This document shows, one piece after another, positions 5,737-12,567 of a stretch of 19,476 nucleotides of DNA; position 1 is the first letter of the stretch; every line of letters starts with the position of its first letter. The stretch is from assembly GCA_964443315.1 (NCBI GenBank), contig CAYUCP010000014.1, positions 1 to 19,476 of the forward strand. Reading direction: 5' to 3'. Source of the DNA: JAGOTP01 sp964443315 (GTDB lineage Bacteria > Patescibacteriota > Patescibacteriia > 2-12-FULL-60-25). The position numbers and the translations under genes are program-made. The notes beneath the pieces are model-generated. The model saw nothing but the letters and a program-made list of their open reading frames with translations. It did no database searches and was not told the origin of the DNA.

Positions 5737-6011
5737 TCGAATACCCGCCGAAAACGCAGGAGCCGTGCGGCGCCTGCGGTGGAGCGCTCACCAGGAGCGG
5801 CGATTGCGAGACCTGCGACGGCGAGGGCACCGGCTGCGACGATCTCCGCTGCGCGCACGACCACTGCTTGCGCTGCGGCACGCTCCTCGACACGTGCAAC
5901 TGCTTGCCCGAGGAGGTGGAGCACGCCGACGAGCCGCATCCGACGGTCCACGGCCACTGCACCGACTGCGGCCGGCGGCTTGAGTCCCATTCCGACGGGG
6001 AGTCACCATGA
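5733..6011 (+). CDS. Multi-Cys zinc-binding protein
   Basis: The 92-aa product starts at TTG overlapping the upstream TGA. It is dominated by Cys-X2-Cys pairs: CGACGG, CETCDGEGTGC, CLRCG, CNC and CTDCG, with several His. The CXXC and CDGEGTGC spacing resembles DnaJ-type zinc-finger repeats in style, but the array is too irregular to assign. The stop overlaps the next ATG (ATGA). Likely a small multi-zinc protein; role unknown. Confidence 0.7.
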   Translation: MIEYPPKTQEPCGACGGALTRSGDCETCDGEGTGCDDLRCAHDHCLRCGTLLDTCNCLPEEVEHADEPHPTVHGHCTDCGRRLESHSDGESP

Positions 6012-6349
6012 GCAGCGTTACCAGCGTGCTGCTGTTCTGCGACGCCAGCGCCGACAAGGCGGCTTTGTGCGGTCTGAACGAGCAGCTGTTTCGAGAGGCC
6101 GGGTATCGCCTGGAGGATGTCGGCTATCTCGACGGCTGGGGCGGCAGCAGGCGTCCGCAGTGGGATTGCTGGGGTGCCGGGTTCAACTATTTTCAGCCGG
6201 AGCGCGTGGTGCAGCTCGTCGCCGCTGCCGGTTGGAAAGCGTACGGCTCGGTGCGCCTGGTGGTGCAGGGGGAGCACGACGTGGCACCTGGCGTGTGGGC
6301 GTTCGTCGGCGACGCGTTCGTGCCGCTGCTGCCGGTGGTGAGGGACTGA
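6008..6349 (+). CDS. Uncharacterised small soluble protein
   Basis: The 113-aa product starts at ATG overlapping the upstream TGA, with GGGGAG before it. It looks like an alpha/beta domain: beta strand VTSVLLFCDAS, helix, a Trp/Gly-rich loop (DGWGGSRRPQWDCWG), then beta strands in VWAFVGDAFVPLLPVV. No signal peptide. I do not recognise the family. A 34-base gap follows with nothing convincing in it. Confidence 0.7.
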   Translation: MSSVTSVLLFCDASADKAALCGLNEQLFREAGYRLEDVGYLDGWGGSRRPQWDCWGAGFNYFQPERVVQLVAAAGWKAYGSVRLVVQGEHDVAPGVWAFVGDAFVPLLPVVRD

Positions 6350-6383
6350 AGTGCCTGCGAACCAACCTGAGGGCGAGTGAAGC

Positions 6384-6737
6384 ATGTTCGACGAGACCGG
6401 ACACCGCATCATCGACGCGTCGATGGAGACGTTGCCGATCATCTGCACCCGCTGCGGCCTGTCGGTGCAGGCGCACCGTGACGGCCACCGGGAGGCGTGC
6501 CAGTCGTTCACGGCCGCGTGGCCGCTGCTGTCGCAGTCCGAGCCGGGCGCGCCCGAGATCTTGCGGCCGTTGGTCCTTCGCGCGCACCTCGCCAAGGCGG
6601 CGGGCGTGCTGCTGCGGCGCCGCGACGCGCTGCCGTGGTGGCGCTGGCACCGGCGCGCCGTCCTTGAGGCGGAGGCGCGCGGCCTGCTCGCAGTCTGCCA
6701 GGTGATCAAGGAAGCCTGCCAGCCGGAGCGGGAGTGA
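6384..6737 (+). CDS. Small zinc-finger/helical protein
   Basis: The 117-aa product has an N-terminal CTRCGLSVQAHRDGHREAC pattern (Cys-X2-Cys followed by His and Cys), likely one zinc site around residues 22-40, and a long basic helical C-terminus containing Trp-Trp (LPWWRWHRR). The stop lies inside the junction repeat at 6728-6745 and overlaps the next ATG. Possibly a nucleic-acid binder; family not recognised. Confidence 0.7.
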   Translation: MFDETGHRIIDASMETLPIICTRCGLSVQAHRDGHREACQSFTAAWPLLSQSEPGAPEILRPLVLRAHLAKAAGVLLRRRDALPWWRWHRRAVLEAEARGLLAVCQVIKEACQPERE

Positions 6738-6745
6738 TGCGCGCG
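6728..6745 (+). repeat. 18-bp translation-junction repeat GCGGGAGTGATGCGCGCG, copy 2
   Basis: Identical to 5279-5296 and placed the same way, over the stop of one gene and the start of the next. Confidence 0.85.
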
Positions 6746-6985
6746 ATCGGCAACCTGCTCATCGTCGGGACCGCCGCCATCGTCGGGTGCTTTGTTCTTG
6801 ATCACGAGGGCGCGGTGGCGCTGCTGCCCGAGTTGACGCGGTTGGCGCTCTCCTTGGCGCTGGTCGCCTTTGCCATGTTCGGCGCCGCGGCTGGCGTCGC
6901 CTTCGGCCGCGCCACCGCACCGGAGTGCACCAGCTGCCCGGTGTGCCGGGCCGCGGCAGGTGAAGACCATCGGGGGCGGGAGTAA
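6737..6985 (+). CDS. Two-span membrane protein with C-terminal Cys pair
   Basis: The 82-aa product has two hydrophobic segments (about residues 5-21 and 33-58) and a short cytoplasmic-type tail with CTSCPVC. ATG 6737 lies in TGATG; GTG 6734 is an alternative start in the same frame. Two short membrane spans fit a holin-like or membrane-accessory protein, but the position in the zinc-rich operon and the Cys pair argue for caution. Confidence 0.68.
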   Translation: MRAIGNLLIVGTAAIVGCFVLDHEGAVALLPELTRLALSLALVAFAMFGAAAGVAFGRATAPECTSCPVCRAAAGEDHRGRE

Positions 6986-6989
6986 GGCG

Positions 6990-7229
6990 ATGGGGCGCAA
7001 CGGAGGTGCCGATCGCTGCTCGCGGTGTGGCGTCGAGGGGCACAAGGCGCCGACGTGCACCGGGCCCGACCGCTCGCGGCTCGTCGTCGAGCTGCGCCGC
7101 GTTGCCCACAACGCGCGCACCCTCGCGGCCTACCGGGCGCGGCGCCCGGCTGCAACGCGGCCCTATCGCTGCCGCCGGTGTTGGAAGCTGGGGCACAGCG
7201 CCAAGACGTGCCCGGAGGTGCGGCCGTGA
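6990..7229 (+). CDS. Double CCHC zinc-knuckle protein
   Basis: The 79-aa product carries two exact Cys-X2-Cys-X4-His-X4-Cys motifs: C10-C13-H18-C23 and C61-C64-H69-C74, joined by a basic helical linker. This is the retroviral nucleocapsid-type zinc knuckle, which binds single-stranded nucleic acid in known families and is uncommon in bacterial or phage proteins. A G-rich site precedes ATG 6990. The last bases overlap the next start. A second zinc-knuckle protein lies at 12564, next to the packaging ATPase. Likely single-stranded nucleic-acid binding; target unknown. Confidence 0.8.
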   Translation: MGRNGGADRCSRCGVEGHKAPTCTGPDRSRLVVELRRVAHNARTLAAYRARRPAATRPYRCRRCWKLGHSAKTCPEVRP

Positions 7230-7441
7230 GCGCCGCAGCGCCGAAGCCGCGCCGCGCGACGCTGCGCTTGGTGCTGGCCGCCTCCGCCGGCGAGGTGCCG
7301 ATCAACCGGGTCGACCCGCAGACGGTCACGGCTGCGATGCGGCGCGGCCTCGTCGTTCCCGGCCGCCGGCCGCGTCATGTGGTGGCCACGCCCGCGGGCT
7401 TGGTGGTGGCGGATCCCTACTTCCTGAAAGGCGGAAAATGA
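7226..7441 (+). CDS. Small winged-helix-like protein
   Basis: The 71-aa product starts at GTG overlapping the upstream TGA and ends overlapping the next ATG. Sequence such as TLRLVLAASAGEVPINRVDPQTVTAAMRRGLV followed by HVVATPAGLVV has the length and pattern of a small winged helix (helix-turn-helix then a beta wing). A regulator is plausible but the call is from pattern only. Confidence 0.6.
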   Translation: MSAAAPKPRRATLRLVLAASAGEVPINRVDPQTVTAAMRRGLVVPGRRPRHVVATPAGLVVADPYFLKGGK

Positions 7442-7899
7442 GCCGACGCGTGCTGTGGGTGGTGGCTGGTTTCTGGTGGCTGGCCGTGCTGGTGTTGCTG
7501 CTTGCGACGAGCTGCACCGCGGAAAATCCGCTGTTCGAGGGCAGCGGAGGCGGCGACGAGCTGCCCGATCTGACTCGGCGGCCGGACATGGCGTTGGTGT
7601 TCGAGGGCCCGCCGGATCTCGTTGTGACCGGGGAAGACGGGCTTCCCGGTGATCCGGATCTGGCCGTCGAGGTGTTCGACCTGGGGCGGCCGGCGGATCT
7701 CGCACCGGCGCACGACCTGGTGGCGCCCGTCGATATTGCTGCGTGGTGGTGCCCGCGGGTCGCGTGCCAGCAGCAGATCGCGCCCGGCGTGTGCCAATGC
7801 TGCTGGGGCGAGTGGCGCGGCGGTTTCGTCGGCTGCTATTGCGACCCGGGCAAGGGGTGCTCGCCGTGTCCGTGCCGCGGCTACGACGGGGGGCCCTAG
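7438..7899 (+). CDS. Lipoprotein with Pro-Asp-Leu repeats and Cys-rich C-terminus
   Basis: The 153-aa product has a signal with a basic N-terminus, a hydrophobic run and a near-canonical lipobox ATSC (Cys26). Residues about 40-100 contain repeated Pro-Asp-Leu/Met units (PDLTRRPDM, GPPDL, GDPDLA, GRPADLAPAHDL), a low-complexity style I know from secreted myxobacterial lipoproteins. The C-terminal 50 residues contain about ten cysteines (CQCC, GCYCDPGKGCSPCPC), suggesting a disulfide-bonded outside domain. A surface role such as adhesion or exclusion is inferred. It is the best host hint in the window. Confidence 0.75.
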   Translation: MSRRVLWVVAGFWWLAVLVLLLATSCTAENPLFEGSGGGDELPDLTRRPDMALVFEGPPDLVVTGEDGLPGDPDLAVEVFDLGRPADLAPAHDLVAPVDIAAWWCPRVACQQQIAPGVCQCCWGEWRGGFVGCYCDPGKGCSPCPCRGYDGGP

Positions 7900-7900
7900 C

Positions 7901-8143
7901 GTGCTGGCGCTGCTGGCATTTTCCGTCGCTGCGATGGTCGCTTGGCTGGTGGCCGTCGTCTCGCTGGTGACGGTGGTGCGGTGGTTCGTGGGGCGCCGGC
8001 GCCGGCAGGCGGAGGAGCGCGTGGCTGCACTCGAGGAGCGCCGCGAGGCCGCGCAGTTGCAGCGCAAGCTCAAGCGGAACTTGAACCGCGCGCGCTGGAA
8101 GTTCCCGCGCCGTCGGGGATGTCGGATCCACCTGGTGGCCTGA
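7901..8143 (+). CDS. Membrane-anchored basic coiled-coil protein
   Basis: The 80-aa product starts at GTG one base after the upstream TAG. Residues about 3-30 form one long hydrophobic segment, followed by a strongly basic heptad-like helix (RRRRQAEERVAALEERREAAQLQRKLKRN). The TGA overlaps the next ATG (TGATG). Topology is like small spanin or membrane-tethering proteins, but the family is not recognised. Confidence 0.65.
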   Translation: MLALLAFSVAAMVAWLVAVVSLVTVVRWFVGRRRRQAEERVAALEERREAAQLQRKLKRNLNRARWKFPRRRGCRIHLVA

Positions 8144-8388
8144 TGCCGCACGTCGAAATAATTGTTGACAGCTGGGCCGTGGAGTGGGCCGTGCAGAACG
8201 GTCAACGGGGCCGGCCGCGGCACGAACGGTCCAAAGGGATGTCTCTCGAGGCCGCGCGCGCGGAGCTCCACCGGCTGGTGGCTCATGCTGGCCAGCGAGC
8301 GCGGATGGTCAACCTGCGCACGGGCCAGATCGGCGGGTGGTGCACGCCGGCGAGCGGCACCGCCGATTGCGATGTGGTGTCCGGGTGA
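8143..8388 (+). CDS. Uncharacterised small protein
   Basis: The 81-aa product starts at ATG within TGATG. It begins with a beta-like VEIIVDSWAVEWAV stretch followed by a basic helix (SLEAARAELHRLVAHAGQRARM) and a short Cys-containing tail. The stop overlaps a GTG start (GTGA). No family recognised. Confidence 0.6.
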   Translation: MPHVEIIVDSWAVEWAVQNGQRGRPRHERSKGMSLEAARAELHRLVAHAGQRARMVNLRTGQIGGWCTPASGTADCDVVSG

Positions 8389-8582
8389 CGGGCGCCGCCG
8401 CGTCGCTGCTGCTGCTCGTCGGCGCGGATGCGCCGCGTCCGGCGTGCTGCGAGGCGGAGCGGTGTGCGGCGCGGCACCCGCGGGGCGCGGGACGCTGCGA
8501 GCTCGCGGTGCACGTCGAGGGCAGCGAACACCAGGCGCGCGGGCGTCGGTGGGTCGGTTCCGACCGTCGAGGCAGTCGATGA
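8385..8582 (+). CDS. Possible small Cys-rich protein
   Basis: The 65-aa frame starts at GTG overlapping the upstream TGA and ends overlapping the next ATG, which is the main support. It has a short hydrophobic start and four cysteines (CCEAERC ... C). The Arg-rich C-terminus is less convincing, so this may be a spacer rather than a gene. Confidence 0.45.
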   Translation: MTGAAASLLLLVGADAPRPACCEAERCAARHPRGAGRCELAVHVEGSEHQARGRRWVGSDRRGSR

Positions 8583-8797
8583 TCTCGAAGTGGTGGACGC
8601 AGCACGTTCGGCGCTGCCCTCGGTGCGACCTTCAGGTGTTCGACATGCGCGGCGCGGTTGGGCCGCTTGTCGTCGAGGCGGACACGGTGCGGAAGGACCA
8701 CACCGGCGGGCGCTTCGACGGGCGGACGATGGTGGTGCACTCGGCGCACCGCTGCGAGCGGCGGTCGGAGCGCGCCGGAAAGGCGGAGATTCAGTAA
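8579..8797 (+). CDS. Small CPRC-motif protein, last gene of the accessory operon
   Basis: The 72-aa product starts at ATG overlapping the upstream TGA. It has CPRC near residues 13-16 and a C-terminal HSAHRC, enough ligands for one zinc site. Its TAA stop is followed by the hairpin and terminator region, which closes the operon. Function unknown. Confidence 0.65.
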   Translation: MISKWWTQHVRRCPRCDLQVFDMRGAVGPLVVEADTVRKDHTGGRFDGRTMVVHSAHRCERRSERAGKAEIQ

Positions 8798-8813
8798 TCT
8801 GGATTGCGTTTTA

Positions 8814-8832
8814 GCGGCCCGCTTCGGGCCGC
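8814..8832. repeat. Perfect hairpin GCGGCCCG-CTT-CGGGCCGC
   Basis: An 8-bp all-GC stem with a 3-base loop, 17 bases after the last gene of the accessory operon. There is no T-run after it, so it may be a transcript end stabiliser, upstream of the terminator. Confidence 0.7.
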
Positions 8833-8884
8833 ATACCCCGGGTGGGTAACACGGGGGGTTCTCAATACAGAGGGATCGCGTAAC

Positions 8885-8906
8885 CCGGCTTAATTGCCGG
8901 TTTTTT
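8885..8906 (+). terminator. Intrinsic terminator of the accessory operon
   Basis: Stem CCGGC / GCCGG with loop TTAATT, followed directly by six T. The stem is short but all GC, and the position between two operons supports the call. Confidence 0.7.
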
Positions 8907-8917
8907 CAGGGCCGCAA

Positions 8918-8944
8918 GTGACCATATGTCACATGCAATGTCAC
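8918..8944. promoter_or_regulatory. Candidate operator: GTGAC/GTCAC cluster
   Basis: GTGAC (8918-8922) and GTCAC (8928-8932) form an inverted pair around CATAT, and ATGTCAC is repeated directly 12 bases apart (8926-8932, 8938-8944). It lies just before the ribosome binding site of the replication operon, a usual repressor position. Confidence 0.4.
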
Positions 8945-8956
8945 CAGGAGGGAGCC

Positions 8957-9517
8957 ATGTCGAAAGGGAACGAGGAGATGTTCGAGGCTGAAATGTCCAT
9001 CCTCGAGGACGAGCCCAGCTTCGCGGCGCCGCGGGCGGAGGTGCTGGGGGCCGCGCGGGAGCTCGAGCGGGCCGCGCAGCTCGGGCTGGCCGCCGGCCGC
9101 AAGCTGCTGGTGAACGCCGGCCGCCTCGGACAGGCGCTGTACGTCCAGATCCGCAGGGAGGGCAACCGGGCGGGGCAGGCTGCGTCGGAGGCGGCCATGC
9201 GCGCCGCTGACGCGAGGGACGCGCGCGCCCTCATGGCGGAGCAGATCGCCGACGCGCGGGCGGAGTTCAACGCGATCGGCAACAAGGTGGCCGCGCGTGC
9301 CGGCGAGACCCGAAACGCCCTCGAGGAAATCCAGAAGTCGCGAGACGCATTGCTGGTGGCCAGCGAGGGCGCGGCGCGCTGCGTGGTCGCGGTGCAGGCG
9401 ACGGAGCGCCGCGTGCGCGAGCTGCTGGCGTCCGTCGAGCTGCTGCCGGTGGACGGGCCGCGGATGCGCCGCGCCGCCCGCCGCGCCAACGCCGCCACCG
9501 GCAGCCGCCGCAAGTAG
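8957..9517 (+). CDS. Ala-rich helical coiled-coil protein, first gene of the replication operon
   Basis: The 186-aa product begins at ATG 8957 with a strong GGAGGGAG binding site; an upstream in-frame ATG at 8894 is less likely. Almost the whole chain is charged, Ala/Arg/Glu-rich helix with heptad patterning, followed by an Arg-rich basic tail. It could be a DNA-associated or structural helper. Its place ahead of SSB and Rep suggests a replication or copy-control function, but no family is recognised. Confidence 0.78.
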   Translation: MSKGNEEMFEAEMSILEDEPSFAAPRAEVLGAARELERAAQLGLAAGRKLLVNAGRLGQALYVQIRREGNRAGQAASEAAMRAADARDARALMAEQIADARAEFNAIGNKVAARAGETRNALEEIQKSRDALLVASEGAARCVVAVQATERRVRELLASVELLPVDGPRMRRAARRANAATGSRRK

Positions 9518-9564
9518 GGCAACCGCCGGCGCCTGATGGCGCGCGGCAGAAAGGACCGTGAACC

Positions 9565-10347
9565 ATGCTCAAGTCCATCCTGTCCCTGTTCTACCGCTCG
9601 CCCGACGAGGCCGGCGGTGCCGCTTCGGGCCTCGAGGTGCCGCCCGTCGTCGAGGCGCCGCCGGTCGTCGAGGTGCCGCCCGTCGTCGAGGCGCCGCCGG
9701 TGGGCGTGTCGGAGGCGCCCGACGGCGACGACGAGGCCGACGAGCGCGGGCCGCTGCCCGAGGAGGCCGCGTTGCCGGCGGACCTCCGCACCACGATCGA
9801 CGTGATCCGCCGCTTCGGCTATCCGGCCGCCCGCCAGGTGGTGAACGCCGCGCGCGGCGACGCGTTCGCGCGGGCCGTGGCGTCGGGCATCCTGTCGGGC
9901 ATCGCGGCGCGGCGCGAGCTCGTGCCCGGTGACACCGTGCGGGCCGCGCAGCTTGGGCTCGACACCGCGCGCAGCTACGTGCGGGAGGCGCCGGCGTTCG
10001 TCCGGCCCGAGGAATTCGCCGACCTCCTGAACCTCTTCCAGGGGCTGGCCAAGCTCGGCGGCGGCGGCGACAAGGGGCCCGGCGGCGGCGCGGCCGGTGA
10101 CATGAGCTGCAAGCCGGCGGAGGTGCACGCCGGGCACGAACAGCCCGACGCGCTGACGGGCGCGGCGCCCTCGCAGATCCCCGGGCAGCAGCCCATCGCG
10201 CCGGCGGTCTGCGGCGCCTCGAGGGGAGGCGTGGCCTGCAACGAGGCGCCGCACGGCCCCGAGGCGTTCCACCGCTTCACGCCGACGGCGGAGCAGCGGG
10301 AGGGGGGCGCGACCATCGTGCAGTGGATGCCCGGGGGCGTCGCGTGA
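9565..10347 (+). CDS. Uncharacterised protein with Pro-Pro-Val-Val-Glu repeats
   Basis: The 260-aa product starts at ATG 9565 and overlaps the SSB start (GTGA). After a short amphipathic N-terminus, residues about 25-48 are a tandem [VA]PPVVE repeat, then an acidic linker, a helical domain (about 72-165) and a Gly-rich, low-complexity C-terminus. The repeat region is probably an extended, flexible arm. Coupling to ssb suggests work in replication or DNA handling; nothing more can be said. Confidence 0.78.
   Translation: MLKSILSLFYRSPDEAGGAASGLEVPPVVEAPPVVEVPPVVEAPPVGVSEAPDGDDEADERGPLPEEAALPADLRTTIDVIRRFGYPAARQVVNAARGDAFARAVASGILSGIAARRELVPGDTVRAAQLGLDTARSYVREAPAFVRPEEFADLLNLFQGLAKLGGGGDKGPGGGAAGDMSCKPAEVHAGHEQPDALTGAAPSQIPGQQPIAPAVCGASRGGVACNEAPHGPEAFHRFTPTAEQREGGATIVQWMPGGVA
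9637..9702 (+). repeat. In-frame tandem repeat, 18-bp unit
   Basis: Three full units and a partial one (9637-9654, 9655-9672, 9673-9690, 9691-9702) alternate GTGCCGCCCGTCGTCGAG and GCGCCGCCGGTCGTCGAG, so the higher-order unit is 36 bp. It encodes [VA]PPVVE, and copy number may vary. Confidence 0.9.
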
Positions 10348-10784
10348 ACCGGGCGCAGATCGAAGGCAATCTCGGCGCCGAGCCCGACTTCCAGTACACC
10401 CGCGGCGGCAAGGCGGTGTGCCGGCTGCGGGTGGCCACCGGCGGGCAGGAGTACCCGGACAAGAAGACGGGCGCGATGCTCCGCGCCCCCACCGAGTGGC
10501 ACACCGTCGAGTTCTGGGACGGCTGGGCTGAGCGCGCCGCGAAGGTGTGCCATAAGGGCAGCTTCGTGCACGTCGAGGGGACGATCTGCTACCGCACGTG
10601 GGACAAGCCCGACGGGAGCAAGGGATACGCGACCGTCATCCGTGGCCGCCTGCTGTGCGTGTTCCCGCGCCGGCCGCGCGCCGGTGGTGACAACGTTCCG
10701 CCCATCGAGGAGCCGGCGGGCGCGCAGCCGAGCGCGCCGCCGCCGGGCGACCACGACGGCCACGACGACGACATCCCGTTCTAG
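10344..10784 (+). CDS. ssb: Single-stranded DNA-binding protein
   Basis: The 146-aa product has the SSB layout: an OB-fold over residues about 1-110 with typical features (N-terminal NRAQIEGNLGAEPDF, central EWHTVEFWDGWAE, then GSFVHVEGTI), a Pro/Gly-rich linker, and the acidic tip DDDIPF that binds replication partners. The GTG start overlaps the upstream stop. The rep gene follows after 8 bases, giving a replication pair. It protects single-stranded intermediates, as expected for rolling-circle replication or an ssDNA genome. Confidence 0.95.
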   Translation: MNRAQIEGNLGAEPDFQYTRGGKAVCRLRVATGGQEYPDKKTGAMLRAPTEWHTVEFWDGWAERAAKVCHKGSFVHVEGTICYRTWDKPDGSKGYATVIRGRLLCVFPRRPRAGGDNVPPIEEPAGAQPSAPPPGDHDGHDDDIPF

Positions 10785-10792
10785 GCGCTGAC

Positions 10793-12169
10793 GTGGACCC
10801 GCACCCGCTCATCCTGGCGGCCGGCGTCGACACGCTGTCGCTCACCTGGTCTCCGCCCGCTCCTCGAGGGGCAGCGGGCGGAGACCGGGTGAGCGCCTGT
10901 GCGGTCGGCGGTCTGCCGCTGTCTGTGGAGCGGCGCCTCGAGGAGCAACGCGTCGAGGCGGAAGAGCGCCGGCGCGCGCGCGAGGCGCCGCCAGTACAAA
11001 TCGAGCTCGCCGGGCGCCTGTGGAACGTGTCGCACTTCGCGCGGCCTCCCTTCCGGTGGATGTTGAACGCCCTCGACGGCGACCACATCTTGACCGTCGC
11101 ACCGAACGAGCGGCCGAAGGGATCTCCGCTCGTTCGGTGCGAGTCGTCCGCGCACGGGCTGTGGTCGGCCGGCTGGGATGGGTGGGTGCGCGCGGCGCGC
11201 GAGGCCGCGCGCGAAGTGACGATGGACCCGGAGACCGGGGAGGCGGCCGACATCGTAGAAGAGCACGTCGCCCGAATGGATCTGGCGGCCGACGTGCAGG
11301 GAATCGACTTCCGCGGCACCGACGAGGAAAACGGGCGCCTGCTGTGCCGGGCGCGGCCGGTGCGCAACGCCGGCGTGGGCTGGCTCGCAGAAGACGGCGA
11401 CGCGGCCGGGCGCGGCAAGGCGACGGCGGGGCGCGAGTGGCGGAGGCGGCACGGGCGGCCCGGCGAGCGCTTCACCGGATACAGCATCGGCGCGGGCGAT
11501 GTGATCGCCCGCGTCTACCTGAAGACGCTGGAAATTGCCGTCAACGGCAAGGCGTGGATGCGCGAGGTGTGGGCGCGTCAACCTGGCTACGATCCGGCCG
11601 CGGCGGTCTGGCGCGTCGAGGTGCAGCTGCGCCGCGGCGCGCTGCGCGAGCTCGGCGTGACCGCGTTCGAGCCCGACAAGCTGGATGCGCTTTGGGCGTG
11701 GTTTGCCCGGGGGCGCGCCGACGACGAGCATGCGAAGCGCCGGACGGCGCCGTGGCTGTCGCTGCGCGTGCGCAACGGCAGCGACCACAACCGCTCCCGT
11801 TGGGACGTGCACCCGTGGTGGCTGGCGGTCGGTGACGCTCGATTTGTCGACTACGCCACGCCGGCGGTGCGACGGCGCCGCGTGGTCGACGATTTGGAGA
11901 TGATCATCCGTCAGGGGCTCGGGTCGATGGTGGCCGCCGCGCGCCTGCTGGGCCTGAAGCCGGTCAACGTGCAGCACGACGATCCCAGCGAGCGCGGCCG
12001 GCTGCAGCGTGTCGAGGATGCGCGCCTGGTAGAACGCGTGCTGGCCGAGCTGCGCGCCCGCGTGGCGCCCGACGATTTTCACGATCGGCTGTCGCTGAAG
12101 CTGGCCAAGCGTGGGCGCGTCGAGACGCCGGCGCTGGCGCGCACCGGTGGTGAGGAGGATGCCGCGTGA
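10793..12169 (+). CDS. rep: Replication initiator, Rep_trans/RstA-like (probable rolling-circle)
   Basis: The 458-aa product begins AGVDTLSLTWS, like the first strand of Rep_trans (phage replication initiation factor) proteins. Further marks are RMDLAADVQ near residue 162, FTGYSIGAGDVIARVYLK near 226-243 and WRVEVQLRRGALRELG near 271-286, matching the D-D, Y-G-K and R-E pattern I recall for that family. It starts at GTG shortly after ssb and its stop overlaps the next GTG. It should nick or melt the origin and start replication of a circular molecule. It is longer than most members, with a helical C-terminal extension. The nicking tyrosine cannot be assigned by eye. Confidence 0.7.
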   Translation: MDPHPLILAAGVDTLSLTWSPPAPRGAAGGDRVSACAVGGLPLSVERRLEEQRVEAEERRRAREAPPVQIELAGRLWNVSHFARPPFRWMLNALDGDHILTVAPNERPKGSPLVRCESSAHGLWSAGWDGWVRAAREAAREVTMDPETGEAADIVEEHVARMDLAADVQGIDFRGTDEENGRLLCRARPVRNAGVGWLAEDGDAAGRGKATAGREWRRRHGRPGERFTGYSIGAGDVIARVYLKTLEIAVNGKAWMREVWARQPGYDPAAAVWRVEVQLRRGALRELGVTAFEPDKLDALWAWFARGRADDEHAKRRTAPWLSLRVRNGSDHNRSRWDVHPWWLAVGDARFVDYATPAVRRRRVVDDLEMIIRQGLGSMVAAARLLGLKPVNVQHDDPSERGRLQRVEDARLVERVLAELRARVAPDDFHDRLSLKLAKRGRVETPALARTGGEEDAA

Positions 12170-12567
12170 CTTACACGTCGAGGCCGAAGCTGTGGGGCGT
12201 GTGCTGGTGGTGTCAGCGCGCCGAAACGTGGAAGCGGCGGCTGGTGTTGGGTGGCCATGAACGCTGCTGGCAAGAAATGGTGCGGCTGTGCGAGATCTGC
12301 GGCGGCCCGGGGGAGCAGCCGAGCGGCTATTACTACGGCGTGACGACGATCGGCGTGGGCCTGATGAGAACGGAAGGTGCGGTGTCCCTACTCGTGGGGC
12401 GCGCACTGTCCAGATTTAAAATAGCGGACCCGACGGCCCTACGGTTGCGCGCATGGCGACCGAAATCGGCAGTTACGAGGCCGCACCGCGCGAAGGTGTC
12501 GAGGGCGCGCATGCTGCGCCGACGGATGAGAGTGCGCGAAGCGCTCGCCGCGGCGCGGCCCGCGTGA
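12166..12567 (+). CDS. Zinc-ribbon protein with basic C-terminus
   Basis: The 133-aa product starts at GTG overlapping the Rep stop. Residues about 10-50 contain CWWC, HERCW and CEICGG, enough ligands for one or two zinc sites. After residue ~85 the chain becomes strongly basic (RPHRAKVSRARMLRRRMR), plausible for nucleic-acid binding. The 3' end overlaps an alternative start (12453) of the next gene; full length is preferred because its TGA overlaps GTG 12564 as GTGA, the junction used throughout this genome. Confidence 0.65.
   Translation: MTYTSRPKLWGVCWWCQRAETWKRRLVLGGHERCWQEMVRLCEICGGPGEQPSGYYYGVTTIGVGLMRTEGAVSLLVGRALSRFKIADPTALRLRAWRPKSAVTRPHRAKVSRARMLRRRMRVREALAAARPA
12417..12422 (+). 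promoter_or_regulatory. Possible -10 box TAAAAT
   Basis: An isolated AT-rich patch (TTTAAAATAG) in very GC-rich DNA, upstream of the virion genes. No -35 match is seen at the right distance, and the patch lies inside the end of the 12166 gene, so this is weak. The same TAAAAT occurs at 14398-14403 before another small gene. Confidence 0.22.

Larger units (their letters stand above)
8798..8956. other. Intergenic region between accessory and replication operons
   Basis: No gene. In order it holds a perfect 8-bp hairpin, an intrinsic terminator, a cluster of GTGAC/GTCAC sites and a strong ribosome binding site (GGAGGGAG) before ATG 8957. A promoter for the replication module should lie here, but I cannot pick convincing -35/-10 boxes. 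Confidence 0.6.

Noticed and set aside
5201..7120. 639-codon minus-strand open frame
   Set aside because: It runs opposite at least seven overlapping small genes that have coherent Cys motifs and coupled starts; its own translation is low-complexity Arg/Ser/Ala.
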